This document shows, piece by piece, positions 51,301 to 62,099 of a stretch of DNA of 64,000 nt (its first letter is position 1; every line of letters begins with the position of its first letter). Under the pieces are notes generated by a model. That model had not been told where the DNA came from, made no database searches, and saw nothing but the letters and a program-made list of their open reading frames with translations. The stretch is from Nematostella vectensis (taxonomy: Eukaryota; Cnidaria; Anthozoa; Actiniaria; Edwardsiidae). The position numbers and the translations under genes are program-made. The stretch is taken from contig NC_064043.1 in NCBI RefSeq assembly GCF_932526225.1, forward strand, positions 9,779,821 through 9,843,820. Reading direction: 5' to 3'.

Positions 51301-52333
51301 CCTCCTATCCCTTCCCTCATTCACACCACCCATGCCCTCCTATCCCTTCCCTCATCTCCACCACCCATGCCCTCCTATCACTTCTCTCATCTCCACCACC
51401 CATGCCCTCCTATCCCTTTCCTCATTCACACCACACATGCCCTCCTATCCGTTCCCTCGTCCACACCACCCATGCCCTCCTATCCCTTTCCTCATCTACA
51501 TAACCCATGTCCTCCTATCCCTTCCCTCATTTACACCACCCATGCCCTCCTATCCCTTTCCCCATCTACACCACTCATGCCATCCTATCCCTTCCCTCAT
51601 TCACACCACCCATGCCCTCCTATCCCTTCTCTCATCTCCACCACCCATGCCCTCCTATCCCTTCTCTCATCTCCACCACCCATGCCCTCCTATCCCTTTC
51701 CTCATCTACACCACCCGTGCCCTCCTATCCCTTCCCTCATTCACACCACCCATGCTCTCCTATCCCTTTCCTCATCCACACCACACATGCACTCCTATCC
51801 TTACCCATTCCTTTTTATCTCCTCGGTCAGCCTACATAAACCTTTCCCATTTATCCTTTCCGTTATCCTCCACAACCCATTCACTCCCTCTTATTCTCTT
51901 CTTTATTCTCCACAACCCATTCCCTTTTACCCTCCGTCATCCTGCACAACCCTTTCCCTCTTATCTCCCTCTCCTTTTTGTCATCTTCCAAACATCTACC
52001 TCAAAAACAGTGCTGTAAAACACAGTCAATATTGAAGTTAGGGATTGTTTTACAAACATTAATTGTCGCATACCACCAGCTTAAATCATATTTCTTTCAA
52101 AATTTTTGTGGGTGGGAAGTGGAGAGCAGAGTCCCCCATGCTCTCTCCCTGGTAAAGCCCATAAGTTTCATTGCTCTGTCCTGTTATAGATCTTTAATGG
52201 GAACACAGATCAAGATAGCGTGGTGACCAACGCCTTTGTTCCAGTTCTGAGAGCGCGCTATGTGCGGATTGTAGTGTTGGCTTGGTATGACTTCATCAAC
52301 CTTAGAGCAGAGCTCTACGGCTGTATGATATGA
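39364..52333 (+). CDS. Secreted PAN/apple-EGF-F5/8C (discoidin) protein
   Basis: Five exons in consistent phase: 39364-39421, 40437-40702, 41457-41541, 47583-47917 and 52190-52333 (TGA), giving 295 residues. Exon 1 encodes a signal peptide (MARLLITSYVLLHLLSKGT). Exon 2 is a PAN/apple-like module with six cysteines (FECRALVNYDC, CMKECFYEPACVSYN, YNYCSF). Exon 3 is a short EGF-like segment (NPCESNPCPNDTSC, FSCIRG). Exons 4-5 form a discoidin/F5-8C domain (ITASSEKD, IGAWAPAVSSTGEYLQVDLG, FVPVLRARYVRIVVLAW, LRAELYGC). The family binds carbohydrate or phospholipid outside the cell; the actual ligand here is unknown. Introns 3 and 4 are filled by a 65-bp and a 35-bp minisatellite. A possible poly(A) signal, AATAAA, is at 53175. 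Confidence 0.87.
39602..39720. repeat. Near-perfect hairpin, ~57-bp arms
   Basis: The left arm runs from acaccaaaaaactggaaatc to ttaataagacttcttc and is mirrored by gaagaagtcttattaa to gatttccagtttttggtgt. The arms differ by one A in a homopolymer, with a loop of about 5 nt. The 16-mer tagtgaattgacaagt flanks it, near 39533 and 39719. It lies in intron 1 of the discoidin gene. Confidence 0.9.
40980..41369. mobile_element. MITE-like element, 390 bp
   Basis: The ends are inverted: taccgtaaatgatctaataa at the left, gactagaccatttacggta at the right. The interior repeats aacgccccct/aaacgccc motifs. No coding capacity. Confidence 0.65.
41542..47330 (+). repeat. 65-bp minisatellite, ~88 copies, derived from an exon 3 junction
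   Basis: Units carry tcacttgggtgggatagata, ggatggggctcctaagtaca and cgttctcatgtatcagagg. The last motif copies the end of exon 3 (atacgttctcttgtatcagag). The first ~7 units keep gtaggcc after it; most later ones have lost gtag. Full versions return near 43972, 45079, 46319 and 47232. Higher-order blocks recur 520 bp (8 units) and about 1,108 bp (17 units) apart. Confidence 0.95.
48065..48214. mobile_element. 150-bp MITE-like element
   Basis: Inverted ends cagtagcggatctag and ctagatccgaccctg, with tatg on both sides as a possible target duplication. Located in intron 4 of the discoidin gene. Confidence 0.5.
48345..51830 (+). repeat. 35-bp minisatellite, ~98 copies, all plus frames open
   Basis: Unit close to catgccctcctatcccttcc then ctcatctccaccacc, pyrimidine-rich on the plus strand. 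The period is not a multiple of three, so each frame cycles through all phases every 105 bp. Since the unit contains no stop in any phase, three frames of about 1,000-1,200 codons stay open. Variants (ctacacc, ttcacacc, ctccacc) intermix. It is intronic, between exons 4 and 5 of the discoidin gene, and not a gene. Confidence 0.95.
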
Positions 52334-53719
52334 TGTCTATTATAGTTATCAAGATCTTGCTATGTCTGCATGAATACCACTGCGTTGGTTTCCCTGGCGG
52401 CTGAGCTGTGCGGTTCTACGGTATAAAGGCTTACTCTGTTGTAAGGACGGCTGCGCGGGAGACTAATTTAGAAGGCAAGCCACAATTTACACAAACTCGA
52501 AGGCGCGCTATAAAAGAGATGCGCCAAGGGAAAGTCGCCATTCTCGAAAGAGCTCGTCAAGAAGAGAGCTCCGTAAATGTTGAAAATGGGGAGCCACAGA
52601 TCTCTATGGTGAGAAGAATGTTTTGCACAAAGCTTGTTAGCTCTTGAAGTAGCGTACGTAAGCGTATCAAAATGCGTAAAATGTGTTAAATTTAGAACAG
52701 GGGAAGGCGTACTGCTTTGAAAGAAAGCGGGTAGTTTCGGTTTTTCGCAAAACGCCGTTGTGGTTAATTTTCTATGGTGAGAAGAATGTTTTGCACAAAG
52801 CTTGTTAGCTCTTGAAGTAGCGTACGTAAGCGTATCAAAATGCGTAAAATGTGTTAAATTTAGAACAGGGGAAGGCGTACTGCTTTGAAAGAAAGCGGGT
52901 AGTTTCGATTTTTCGCAAAACGCCGTTGTGGTTAATTTGCCCCCCCCCCCCCAAAAAAAAAAAAATATTCACAACAACAATAACAACCGTGTCATGCATG
53001 CGCAATTGAGGAAAAGTCAAGGTCTTGCAGTTAAAAAGACAACTAGACGTCCAAGTTGACGAGATCAAGGGCCCTTGAGAATGCTTGAGACGACAGGACA
53101 AGAGCTATGCTTTCACTTATAAATAGACGAGAACGATGTATTTGATTGTGATATATTTTTTTCTCTTCCATGGTAATAAAATACAGAACGATGTATGAAA
53201 CATAGGTTCAATCTAGCTGTTGCATGTACCGTCCGTCTTTACTTTTTTTCGAGGCACCATCTTAACCTTTTTCGAAAAACTGCCCTCTACTGTATTAAAA
53301 CCAGATAGAGACCCTAATCATGAATTCAGATAGTAGAGACCTTCATCTTAAAGCGTCTGTCATACATTTCAATGACTTCAAAACATTGCCATTGGTAATG
53401 ATGTGATTACAATGATGACTGATGATGATGATGAGAAGGATAACATACATATGGTATAGGATCTTTCGCCCATTTTCTCTCACTGCTGTCAGGAGTCTGT
53501 ATAATGATTTAACCTACAAGACAACATGGAAAACTGTTATTTCTATTCTTACTGGTATATCGATTAAGTCTTGACTCGGTGTGGCCCCTGATTCGAATAA
53601 CAAAGCACCTTCTGTTAGAATCTCAGACCTACAGTCTGATTCCTGCAAGCGGGTATATACAAACTTGTGTTTGGGGGACAAAGAATAGCGTCCAAAACAA
53701 ATATGTTAGAGACTTCCAC
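52334..53719. other. Convergent intergenic region with a 158-bp duplication
   Basis: 3' regions of the discoidin gene (plus) and UTP18 (minus) meet here. It holds the duplication 52613-52938, a polyC-polyA run at about 52940-52965, a (GAT)n patch near 53418, and AATAAA at 53175. A plus frame of 79 codons at 52408 has no support as a gene. Confidence 0.55.
52613..52938 (+). repeat. 158-bp tandem duplication
   Basis: Two almost identical copies beginning tctatggtgagaagaatgtt at 52613 and 52771, differing at about one position over the shared length. Recent origin. Confidence 0.9.
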
Positions 53720-56700
53720 CTACCGATAGAGCTGGGCAGTACCACGATCGTTTCCAATGGACAAGAAGCCACTGTTTGGTGAAAAGTCAAAGGCATTGAC
53801 GTAACGCAATGGAACCTTACTGTTAGGCCAGTTAGAGAACACAGTCATTGAAGGGAGGTGGACCTGGGGAAGAGACCAAGGTTAGTGAAAGGAGGTGGAC
53901 ATGGGGAAGAAGACACAGTCATTGAATGGAGGTGGACCTGGGGAAAAGAACGATGTCAGTGAAGGAAGGTGGACATGGGGAAGAAAACACGGTCATTGAA
54001 TGGAGGTGGACCTGAGGAAAAGAACAATGTCAGTGAAGGAAGGTGGACCTGGGGAAGAAAACGCGGTCATTGAAGGGAGGTGGACCTGGGGAAAAGAATG
54101 ATGTCAGTAAAGAAAGGTGGACCTGGGTAAGAGAACAAGGTTAGTCAAGGAAAGTGAAGATGGGGAGGAGAACAGGGTCAGTGAAGGGAGGCGAGCATGG
54201 GGAAGAGACCATGGTCAGTGAAGGGAGGTGGACATGGAGAACACGGTCAGTGAAGAAGTATCCCTGTAGAAGGGAACTTGGTCAATGAAAGGAGGTGGAC
54301 ATGGGGAAGAACACACCCTGTGGAGGGGACATGGAGAAGAACACACTGTGGGAATGTACCTTTCCCATGCCCACCTCCATCCACTGGCCATGTTCTTGCT
54401 CCCTTCCTCTGGCCCCCCACCTTTCAATGACTATGCTCTATTCTCCATGTCTACCACCATTTACTGATTGTGTTCTTTTCCCTTGGATTAGAGTAAGTGA
54501 AGGGTGGTGGACATGAATAAGAGAACATGGTGAGTGAAATGGGGTGGATATGTTCCTTTCCACATGTCCACCTTCCTTCACTGAGTGTTTTCCTCTCCAT
54601 GTCCATGTCTTTTCAATGAACGTGTTTGCTTCTCCATGTTCACTTACTTTGTTCTCTCCCCTTCGTTAACTTCCTCCCTTCAAGGCTATGTTCTTTCACC
54701 CTGGTTAAGGTCAGTGAAGGGAGGTGACATGGGGTCGATACATAACATGGTCTATGAAAAGGGGTGGGCATGGGGAAGAGAGGGAGGTGGTATTGTGTTG
54801 CAAAAAAACTAAACCATTAACCATAAAACATTAAATAGTAAATACGTAAGTACACACAAAGTATATACTTACAAGTTTAAAGGCATCCTTGGTGACTCGA
54901 GATGATATTGCCAATATTTCACTGACAGACACAACAGAGAGAAATTCGTGAAATTGGATCAAGTGGAAACAATTGCAATCTAACTATCATAGATCATAAC
55001 AATCTGTTTGCAATCAAATATATCTAGTCTAGTCAATCTAATCATCTTATCTATGGTGGACAGATTCTAAATAGGACCAGCCCTGAAAAAATAAACATGC
55101 CTTATGGTTGAGCCATGTAATCTTGAAAGGAACTACAGTACAGTATCCTGTTATGACTCAATCAATTTGATTTTGCACATGCTAGAGTCAGGGCTTCCGG
55201 AATTATGCGGAAAAAAACTCAAAACTACGTGGGATTCTTGGCTAAATTACGCGGAAAATCAATCATTACGCGCTAAATTACGCGGGATTTTGCAATACAT
55301 TTTTCTTTAAAAATCAAAATTTTGTGGGATTCTTTACTGAATTACGCGCTAAATTACAAGGAATATCAACTGTTACGCCCAAACAACATTTTGTACCGAA
55401 GGAAAGCACGAAATAACTTGAAAAGGTTAATTTTTTTGCGTGAAAATATCTTAGGCGAGTTTTCATTGGCTCCTAGCCACCAGCCATTAAAAAAAAGTAT
55501 ATATTATTAGTCCTAGGCCTTCGCGGTTTAGCAAAGAACGCCTAGTCATTTTATTTGTTTTCGGAAATTCAGTTTTCACGAGAAATAGAGGTAACAACCC
55601 TAAAAGAACACATCAGCTGTGCAATTTAATGTTTTGTCTTTCAAAATTTAGCCAAATTACGCGAGATTACGTGGAAATTTTTGGATTGCACGGAAAAAGA
55701 CAAATTACGCGCTTCCGCACAAGCGCATAATTCCAGAAGCCCTGTAGAGTAGAGTTGAGCACACAGTCAAGGGCAAAACAAATGAATAAATACTGTAAAG
55801 AAACATTGTATGCCTGATTCCATACTAAGACACCCAGCGGCCTGTGAAGATGCTCCTACAGATAAAATGAGAAAGCTGGATCCATAGATTCCATAGAGTT
55901 TCACTGTACCTGGATGAATTGAATTGAGTGCCTGTGACAGATGTCACCAGGTTGGTAACTGACTTTAGTGGTCTTGGCTGAGACTGGAGTAAACATTGAT
56001 CATCATAGATGTTAACAATGCCACTATCAGACCTGTAGAGAAGTTGTTAACAATATATAGTAGGAGTCATCATACTCTATCAGAGCTAAACACACAAGTT
56101 TTATCATGAGTTCAATTTAAATTGGTAAAAAATAAACAAGACAACCAATGTGATTGTATTGAGGACACACTGTCTGTTAAATACAAAACTGCTTTGTGAA
56201 AATTCAAAATGATAGAGTTATAAGAAGGTATTTAAAAGTAAGTCTGTACATTCCCCCCCCCCCCCCCCCCTCCTATGACAGAAAAATGTGGTAAAAAGTC
56301 ATTTTCTGTTTTACTATACTTATGAGTCTAACTTCATCCTGCAAACCCTACAGTACCCCTCTAACAAATTCCTCAACCTGCCCCTGTGTAAATGTGAGAG
56401 TCCCATTTGCAGTAGGCAAGTATATGTACCCGCAAGCAAGATATTTGCCATCCTTTGATGCTGCCAAAGCTGTGCCGGTCAAGCATCCATCATCCACAAA
56501 CTTGTGCACACAGCTTCTTGTTGTCATATCCCAGACATACACCTCTCCATCACCTGTGTAACACATTAAAAGTACACTATATAATACGATTTGAAGGAGT
56601 TTTAGCCCTAGATGTTGCAATAATACTGCAAGTGATAATGTACTTTAGGTCAGATAATACTGTAATAATCAGGGCTTCTGGAATTACGCGGAAAAAACTC

Positions 56701-59700
56701 AAAACTACACGGGATTCTTTGCTAAATTATGCACTAAATTACACGGAAAATCAATCATCAAGCGCTAAATTACGAGGGATTTTGCAATACATTTTTCTTT
56801 CAAAATCGAAATTTTGTGGGATTCTTTACTGAATTACGCGCAAAATTACACTGAATATCAACTGTTACGCCCAAACTACATTTTGTACCAAAGGAAAGCA
56901 CCAAATAACTTGAAAAGGTTTATATTTTGCCCGAAAATATCTTAGGCGAGTTTTCATTGGCTCCTAGCCACCAGCCAATTGAAAAAGGTATTTTATTATT
57001 AGTCCTGGGCCTTCGCGGTTTAGCAAAGAACGCCTAGTCATTTTATTTGTTTACAAAATTCAGTTCGAAATATCGCACTCTTACGAAGAATATCTTTCTT
57101 TTTTTTATGAGAAATAGAGGTAAGAACCCTAAAAGAACACATCAGCTGCGCACTTAAATGTTTTGTCTTTCATATTTAGCCAAATTACGCAGGATTAAGC
57201 GGCAATTTGTGGATTACTGTACGCAGAGATTCCGCACAAGCACGTAATTCCAGAAGCCCTGAATAATGAATGGACTTATCAACTAACTAATCTCTATCCT
57301 TACACAAGTGCATTTTACCAAAAAACAACATCCAGTCTGTGCCTTCTTTGAATCCATAAGGTTGAAATGAGTGGTGAAAAACATTCTCATTTCAAGATGC
57401 TTTTTTAGTATTACTGTACCAGTATAACAGTGTCAGTATCATAGCTGTTAACTCTCCCACGCTAGGCGTGAGTCTTAAGATTTTGAACCTTTTCTCACTC
57501 TTAATTTTCTTGAAAATATCCATACATTTACTGTATTCTCCCGCATTAACCATCTTGGTACTTCTAATACTTTCACTGTTTTTTCTCAAGATTTTCCCTA
57601 AAGCGAGGTTTACAGTGATGCAGCATAAGTATGTAGTAGCAAGTCAAATGCTTACTTCCTGTGCTATACATGCGAGATCCATCAGCTGAAAAAGTGACAT
57701 CCTTGACAGAGCCGTTCATCTTCAGATTACCCACCCACTGCTTGGTCTGTTTAGCAGGAAAGAAGAACACATTCTCAATACTGTACAGTATTTACTGTAG
57801 CTTGAAACATTCAGTAATTAATAAAGGAAAAACAAAACTTTTACAGAATAAGTTACTCCAAACTGTGATGGAAGCATCAACTGTACTGTATGCATACAAT
57901 AATACAAGTTCTACCACGTTGGCAATTGGTACAGGTGTAACATGGGCAATTGGTACAGGTGTACCAGTACTATACAGCGTGTTGTAATATAAACATTCAA
58001 AGGCTTGAAGTAATATATTAGCAGGCTTCACAGTGCATTTTGAGGATTAGCATTTTGTTGGACCCTGAATAGGCATAAGTATTCTGTACCATTTCAACTT
58101 TCGTTGATTTATTTCCCTGTTTTCAACATATCTATGAAGAACACCTACTTTTCTAAAGCTAAGTATACTGTACCTTGTGTGTGTAGAGGAACATTATAAA
58201 AATTGTTGCTTCTGATTGTGATTTTTACATGCTGTAACTGTAACTCTTATTGACTGAGTGCCCAGGCCATACAAGAACTTATGGGGCATAAAATTTGTTC
58301 TTTATTTTATGGCCCAAGAGTCAAGCTCACGAAAAATCCAAGGGCCCATAAGATCCTGTACAGCCCAAGCAAACAAGGTAAAAAAGATATCTATTACTGT
58401 ATATGTATTGCATTGCATTGGTATTGTATGGGGCTATATAGACCACTTAAAAAAAATAATTGCAAAGTGCAATACCTTGCTGGATAGAAGAATCATGTAG
58501 CCATTATCACCAAGAAATACAAGATGCTTCCCATCTGGGGATACTTTGAATTTTTCTAAATTTCTCTCATGGCGACCTAGATAAAAAAAACATTTGAGCG
58601 TTATAATATTTGAAATGTCAATGTTACCTTTGTGGCATGATTTATACTTTTTGAACATTATAAACAGCATGCATACCTCTTATGCCTGGTATTCGAGTTA
58701 CTTGTCCCTTGATCATATCATACACATAGAAATACTTCCGACGAGAGGACATAATCACTTGTTCACCATCACAGGTGAAATGTGCATTGTGGATTGGGAA
58801 CCTGTTGACAAACACGCTTTGTAGTTTTGGGTTCTCCTTGCCATCAACCTAAAAATAAGCAATACTTTTCATTCAGCTTGGGGCGACACCAACCTACATC
58901 CTCTGCAGAGACCAGAAAATCTGCTGGTCCATTTCTCCCATCAAATACAGACCTCACTAAAATGTCATCCTAAAGCGGAGAATCCCTTGAATTACTTAGA
59001 AAGTACAGTAACAACAAACAAGATATCAACTTTTGTAAAGTAATTTTTTGGTGAAGCGACTGTAAAATTTACTATTTTGTGAATTTGGCCCCGATCATCT
59101 TCACCCTATTTATAAATGCAGTGACAAAAGTTACAAACAAATTTCAATTACATTTTACAATCACATCACCAAAATTACAAAAGTAAGCACAATGTACAGA
59201 GAGCCACTGCATGGTGTTGGACAGCTGAACCATGCCTACAGTACAAGGTATTAACAATGGTGAGCTGGATCTAGGTATGCAAATAGTCTGTGATTTTAAC
59301 ATGGCTTAGAGAGTACTGGACTCACCTGAAAAATATCAAGGGTTTTGTTTAGCCCAGCAGTCAGAAGTACTTTGGCACTTGGATGAAATTCCAGGGACTG
59401 GACAGTAACCTGGGAATAAGAAATTACAGTACAGACTGAAAGTATTTTAACATTCTGCACATGGTTTCTGGATTCTGAGTGTACTGTAATTTTATGCAAA
59501 ATCAGCCCACGCACCAAAATCCACACAGCAGTTTTGCTCATTAAAAGATTAAATGTACGGTACATTTTATCCCAGCTTAACATTTGAAACCAGACATAGA
59601 AAAGGGTTCAACTGAGTTTTTAAAGTTCACAATGTAAAGGTATGTATCTACAGATACATATTATCTCATAACAGTACAGTGCCTATGTCATACAGTACTG

Positions 59701-61683
59701 TAATTTGCCATCAAACTTTTTGCATTATACTGTACAGTACTGAAGTAGATCTTACATTTGCTGGCTTGGCTGCATTGGCGTCCTTCACCCGCTTGATACT
59801 TAAGAGGCCTTTTGGCAGCCTCTCTGACTGTGTAGCAAGATTTCTACCTGTTCTTGCCAGTATTTCATCATCATCATCATCATCAGTACTTCCATCACCT
59901 TCACTGTCTAAACATTCCAGAAACGATAAAAAAAGCCCTCAATACCTTAATAACTAGACTACTACATATACGTAGACATAAGTATTACACACCTTTTCTT
60001 TTCTTCTTTTTCTTCTCCAGACTGGCCCAGTTTCCATCTCCATAAATCTTTTCAAATCTATAAAACAACATCCACAATGGAGTACTTACCAGATGGTGCA
60101 TGGAATAGGACAAAACCCTACACAAAGAGGGTTTTGCCTACTGATTGTGTACTGTATCTGTTTAGTTTGTTTGCAAGCAAATTTCCCCTTTCCCTCCTCC
60201 ACAATACTGGAAATACTGTTAAGAATCTATGCACAATGGAAACATATAATGTTCAAGCATTTCATCTAAAGACCTTACTCTGCTAAGTTCTTAATAAATT
60301 TTGGTCAGTTTACTTTAATCTGGTTTACTTACTGTGTCCTCAGTTTCTGTGTATACTTGGTGCCTCTGAGAATTGTTTGGTCCTTTGTGTCTCTTAACTT
60401 CCTAAGCTTGGCCTCTGCTGACACATCAATGCTAATGCAAAAAGAAATCGTCATGGTTACCCTATGGGTATGCTAATGGGAAACCTTTATATATTGAAGG
60501 AAAATAGGTGCCTTGTTACTGGGGGGTAACACTATAAATGTTTTACAACAATTTTCGTAGTTTATACACTTTTCAAGTAAATGCCGTAATAAAATGCATG
60601 CTAAGGTACTTCTCTTAACAAATGGGGCTTTGAATAACATTAATACAAAGATAAAATGAAAGAGGGCTCTAAAAAAGCACATGAGTACACATTCAATTTA
60701 AAAGAAGGTAAATGAGAGTGAACAGTCAAAAAAAACAGGAGAGTTGGAGCTCTCAAACAGTAGACTTTGATCAAACTAACAACCATTCTTGTAAACAGAC
60801 AGCCATACTCATGGACACCTTGCCAAAATTCTGTTCTGACACCTTGTAAATAGAAATCCCTACAGTATGGACACCTTTTTTCAAATGTTTTGGTTCCTGA
60901 AGGTGTCCATTAACAAGAGAGTTGACTTATTGGGACTGGTAAGGTACACTTATGAGGGGTTTGACTGTTAACAAGAGATTCAACCAGTTTTAAAGGTCCA
61001 ATGAGAATGTATTTAATGTATGTACACTTACCTTTCTATGTCATCATCTTTATCAACCCATTTAGCTGCATGCCCATCAGCCGCAATATTCCCAGGCTTG
61101 TCATCATCACCATCATGGTCTTCATCAGACTAAGAAAACATCAAATAAGTCAGTCATTACCAGTATTTATTGCAAAGGAAATGGTTAAGGCTTGGACTGT
61201 GCTTGCTTTGTAAATATCAAATCTAATGACTTATTATATAAGGAGTAAGAGTGGTTTTAAAAACCCATACAATTTTTCATTGATGTAATCTAATCTCTGT
61301 TCTCTTTTGAACTGGCTTGTCTACTTTACTTTTTCTATGAAAACTTTTACTATAAAACTTTGAAAGGGTTTCCACACTCTTCAAAAGAACATCATGTCTC
61401 ATTCTTGAAGATTGTTACAGTAATTATAAATCTTATGTTGGCTGAGCAAGAGATAGTTTCCATAGTCTAACGTGTTTCAAAATACCTCGTCTTCAGAATC
61501 GGATGACTTAGTCTCGACTGCTCTGTCGAGTTTGGCGAACAAATCGTGTTCTGCGCCAAACACCAATCTCTCCAAATCCGACTCTTCGTCTCCGTTGTCA
61601 ACAACAGCTTTCCTTCGCTTGTTCTCTGAGGGAGTTTCGTCCGTAGTTATGTGAACTTCTCGCTTAGCTTTTCTTCGCAGCAT
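53720..61683 (-). CDS. UTP18: UTP18, small-subunit processome WD-repeat protein
   Basis: Nucleolar U3 snoRNP/t-UTP-UTPB component for 18S pre-rRNA processing. Thirteen exons, minus strand: 61486-61683, 61032-61129, 60333-60431, 59993-60057, 59756-59907, 59326-59409, 58677-58848, 58476-58576, 57656-57746, 56430-56553, 55910-56032, 54873-54921, 53720-53863. All phases fit; about 499 residues against about 556 in human. An acidic N-terminus (MLRRKAKREV, SDSEDE) precedes WD blades: VQSLEFHPSAKVLLTAGLNK, FKVSPDGKHLVFLGDNGYM, KMNGSVKDVTFSADGSRMY, DGEVYVWDMTTRSCVHKFVD, GIVNIYDDQCLLQSQPRPLK and VNAFDFSPNSGFLSIGNDRG. The end is TAQLYR-stop. The CGGTAG at the stop could also be a donor (gtaggt), since family members run a few residues further. 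An AATAAA on this strand is not obvious downstream. Confidence 0.94.
53864..54330. repeat. ~38-bp minisatellite derived from the UTP18 exon 13 acceptor
   Basis: Plus-strand units read ggaggtggacctggggaaga with variable aacaaggtcagtgaag. On the minus strand this is cttccccag followed by GTCCACCTCCCTTCA, the last acceptor and first codons of UTP18 exon 13. About a dozen units lie directly upstream of the real site. Some keep ccag, others have ccat. Scattered derivatives in both orientations continue to about 54790. Confidence 0.88.
55189..55744. mobile_element. MITE family 1, copy 1 (556 bp, TSD tagagt)
   Basis: Inverted ends cagggcttccggaattatgc and gcataattccagaagccctg, with direct 6-bp tagagt on both sides. 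The interior repeats aaattacgcg motifs. In UTP18 intron 11. Confidence 0.85.
56670..57261. mobile_element. MITE family 1, copy 2 (592 bp, TSD aataat)
   Basis: Same family as 55189-55744, in the same orientation, with ends cagggcttctggaattacgc and cgtaattccagaagccctg and a 6-bp aataat duplication. In UTP18 intron 9. Confidence 0.85.
57747..59325 (-). other. UTP18 introns 6-8, little recognised
   Basis: Between the exons at 58476 and 58677, the introns are AT-rich. A fragment at about 58085-58165 (tttcaactttcgttgattta) resembles repeats near 12740 and 25390. A small gtaacaggtg-type duplication (caattggtacaggtgta) is at 57919-57966. Confidence 0.45.
60432..61031 (-). other. UTP18 intron 2 with a possible MITE
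   Basis: The stretch at about 60719-60970 starts with aacagtcaaa and ends with its inverse tttgactgtt, and contains inverted gagagttg-type motifs. It is probably a small non-autonomous element. The remainder shows nothing. Confidence 0.35.
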
Positions 61684-61836
61684 GTTTTAAACGTCCTGAT
61701 ACAAGAGACTCAGTTATTTTTTTACCAAAGTTTAGGTAGTCAAAGTGTTATACAGTTAGTCGCCATTTTGTTTTGTGTATACCACGTGGGAGATGGTCAG
61801 CGGCGAAGTGTTTGAGCCAGGTAATTCATGTACAGT

Positions 61837-62045
61837 CGAAGCTCTCTGAGCGACCGCTCTCGTAAGCGGCCAGCTCCGATAACGACCACGATCACGAATC
61901 ACCGATTGAATTGTCACACAAAATCTGTGATTCTTAGCTCTCGTAAGCGACCAACTTATCGGTGCGACCAGCTCCGTTAACGACCAAAATTTCAAACCAC
62001 CAACTGAGATTTTCTTTTATTTTTAAGCTCTCGTAAGCGACCACA
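61837..62045. repeat. Interspersed repeat with reiterated taagcgacca motifs
   Basis: The motif ctctcgtaagcg(a/g)cca occurs three times, and ccagctccg(a/t)taacgacca twice, interleaved. Looks like a short interspersed element built of internal repeats. Confidence 0.6.
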
Positions 62046-62099
62046 ATGATTTTTTGCTTTACAACATCAGTCAACACCTGATAAACATCATATCCAATG

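Noticed and set aside
48398-52035. Three overlapping plus-strand frames of 1,011 to 1,206 codons rich in His, Pro and Ser
   Set aside because: Produced by the 35-bp unit lacking stops in every phase; intronic, and no two frames can be favoured over each other.
52408-52647. 79-codon frame after the discoidin gene
   Set aside because: No homology or splice signals; partly inside the 158-bp duplication, more likely 3' UTR.
41542-54330. CRISPR-like look of regular repeats
   Set aside because: Units are contiguous with no unique spacers, the host is an animal, and no cas genes are present. They are minisatellites.
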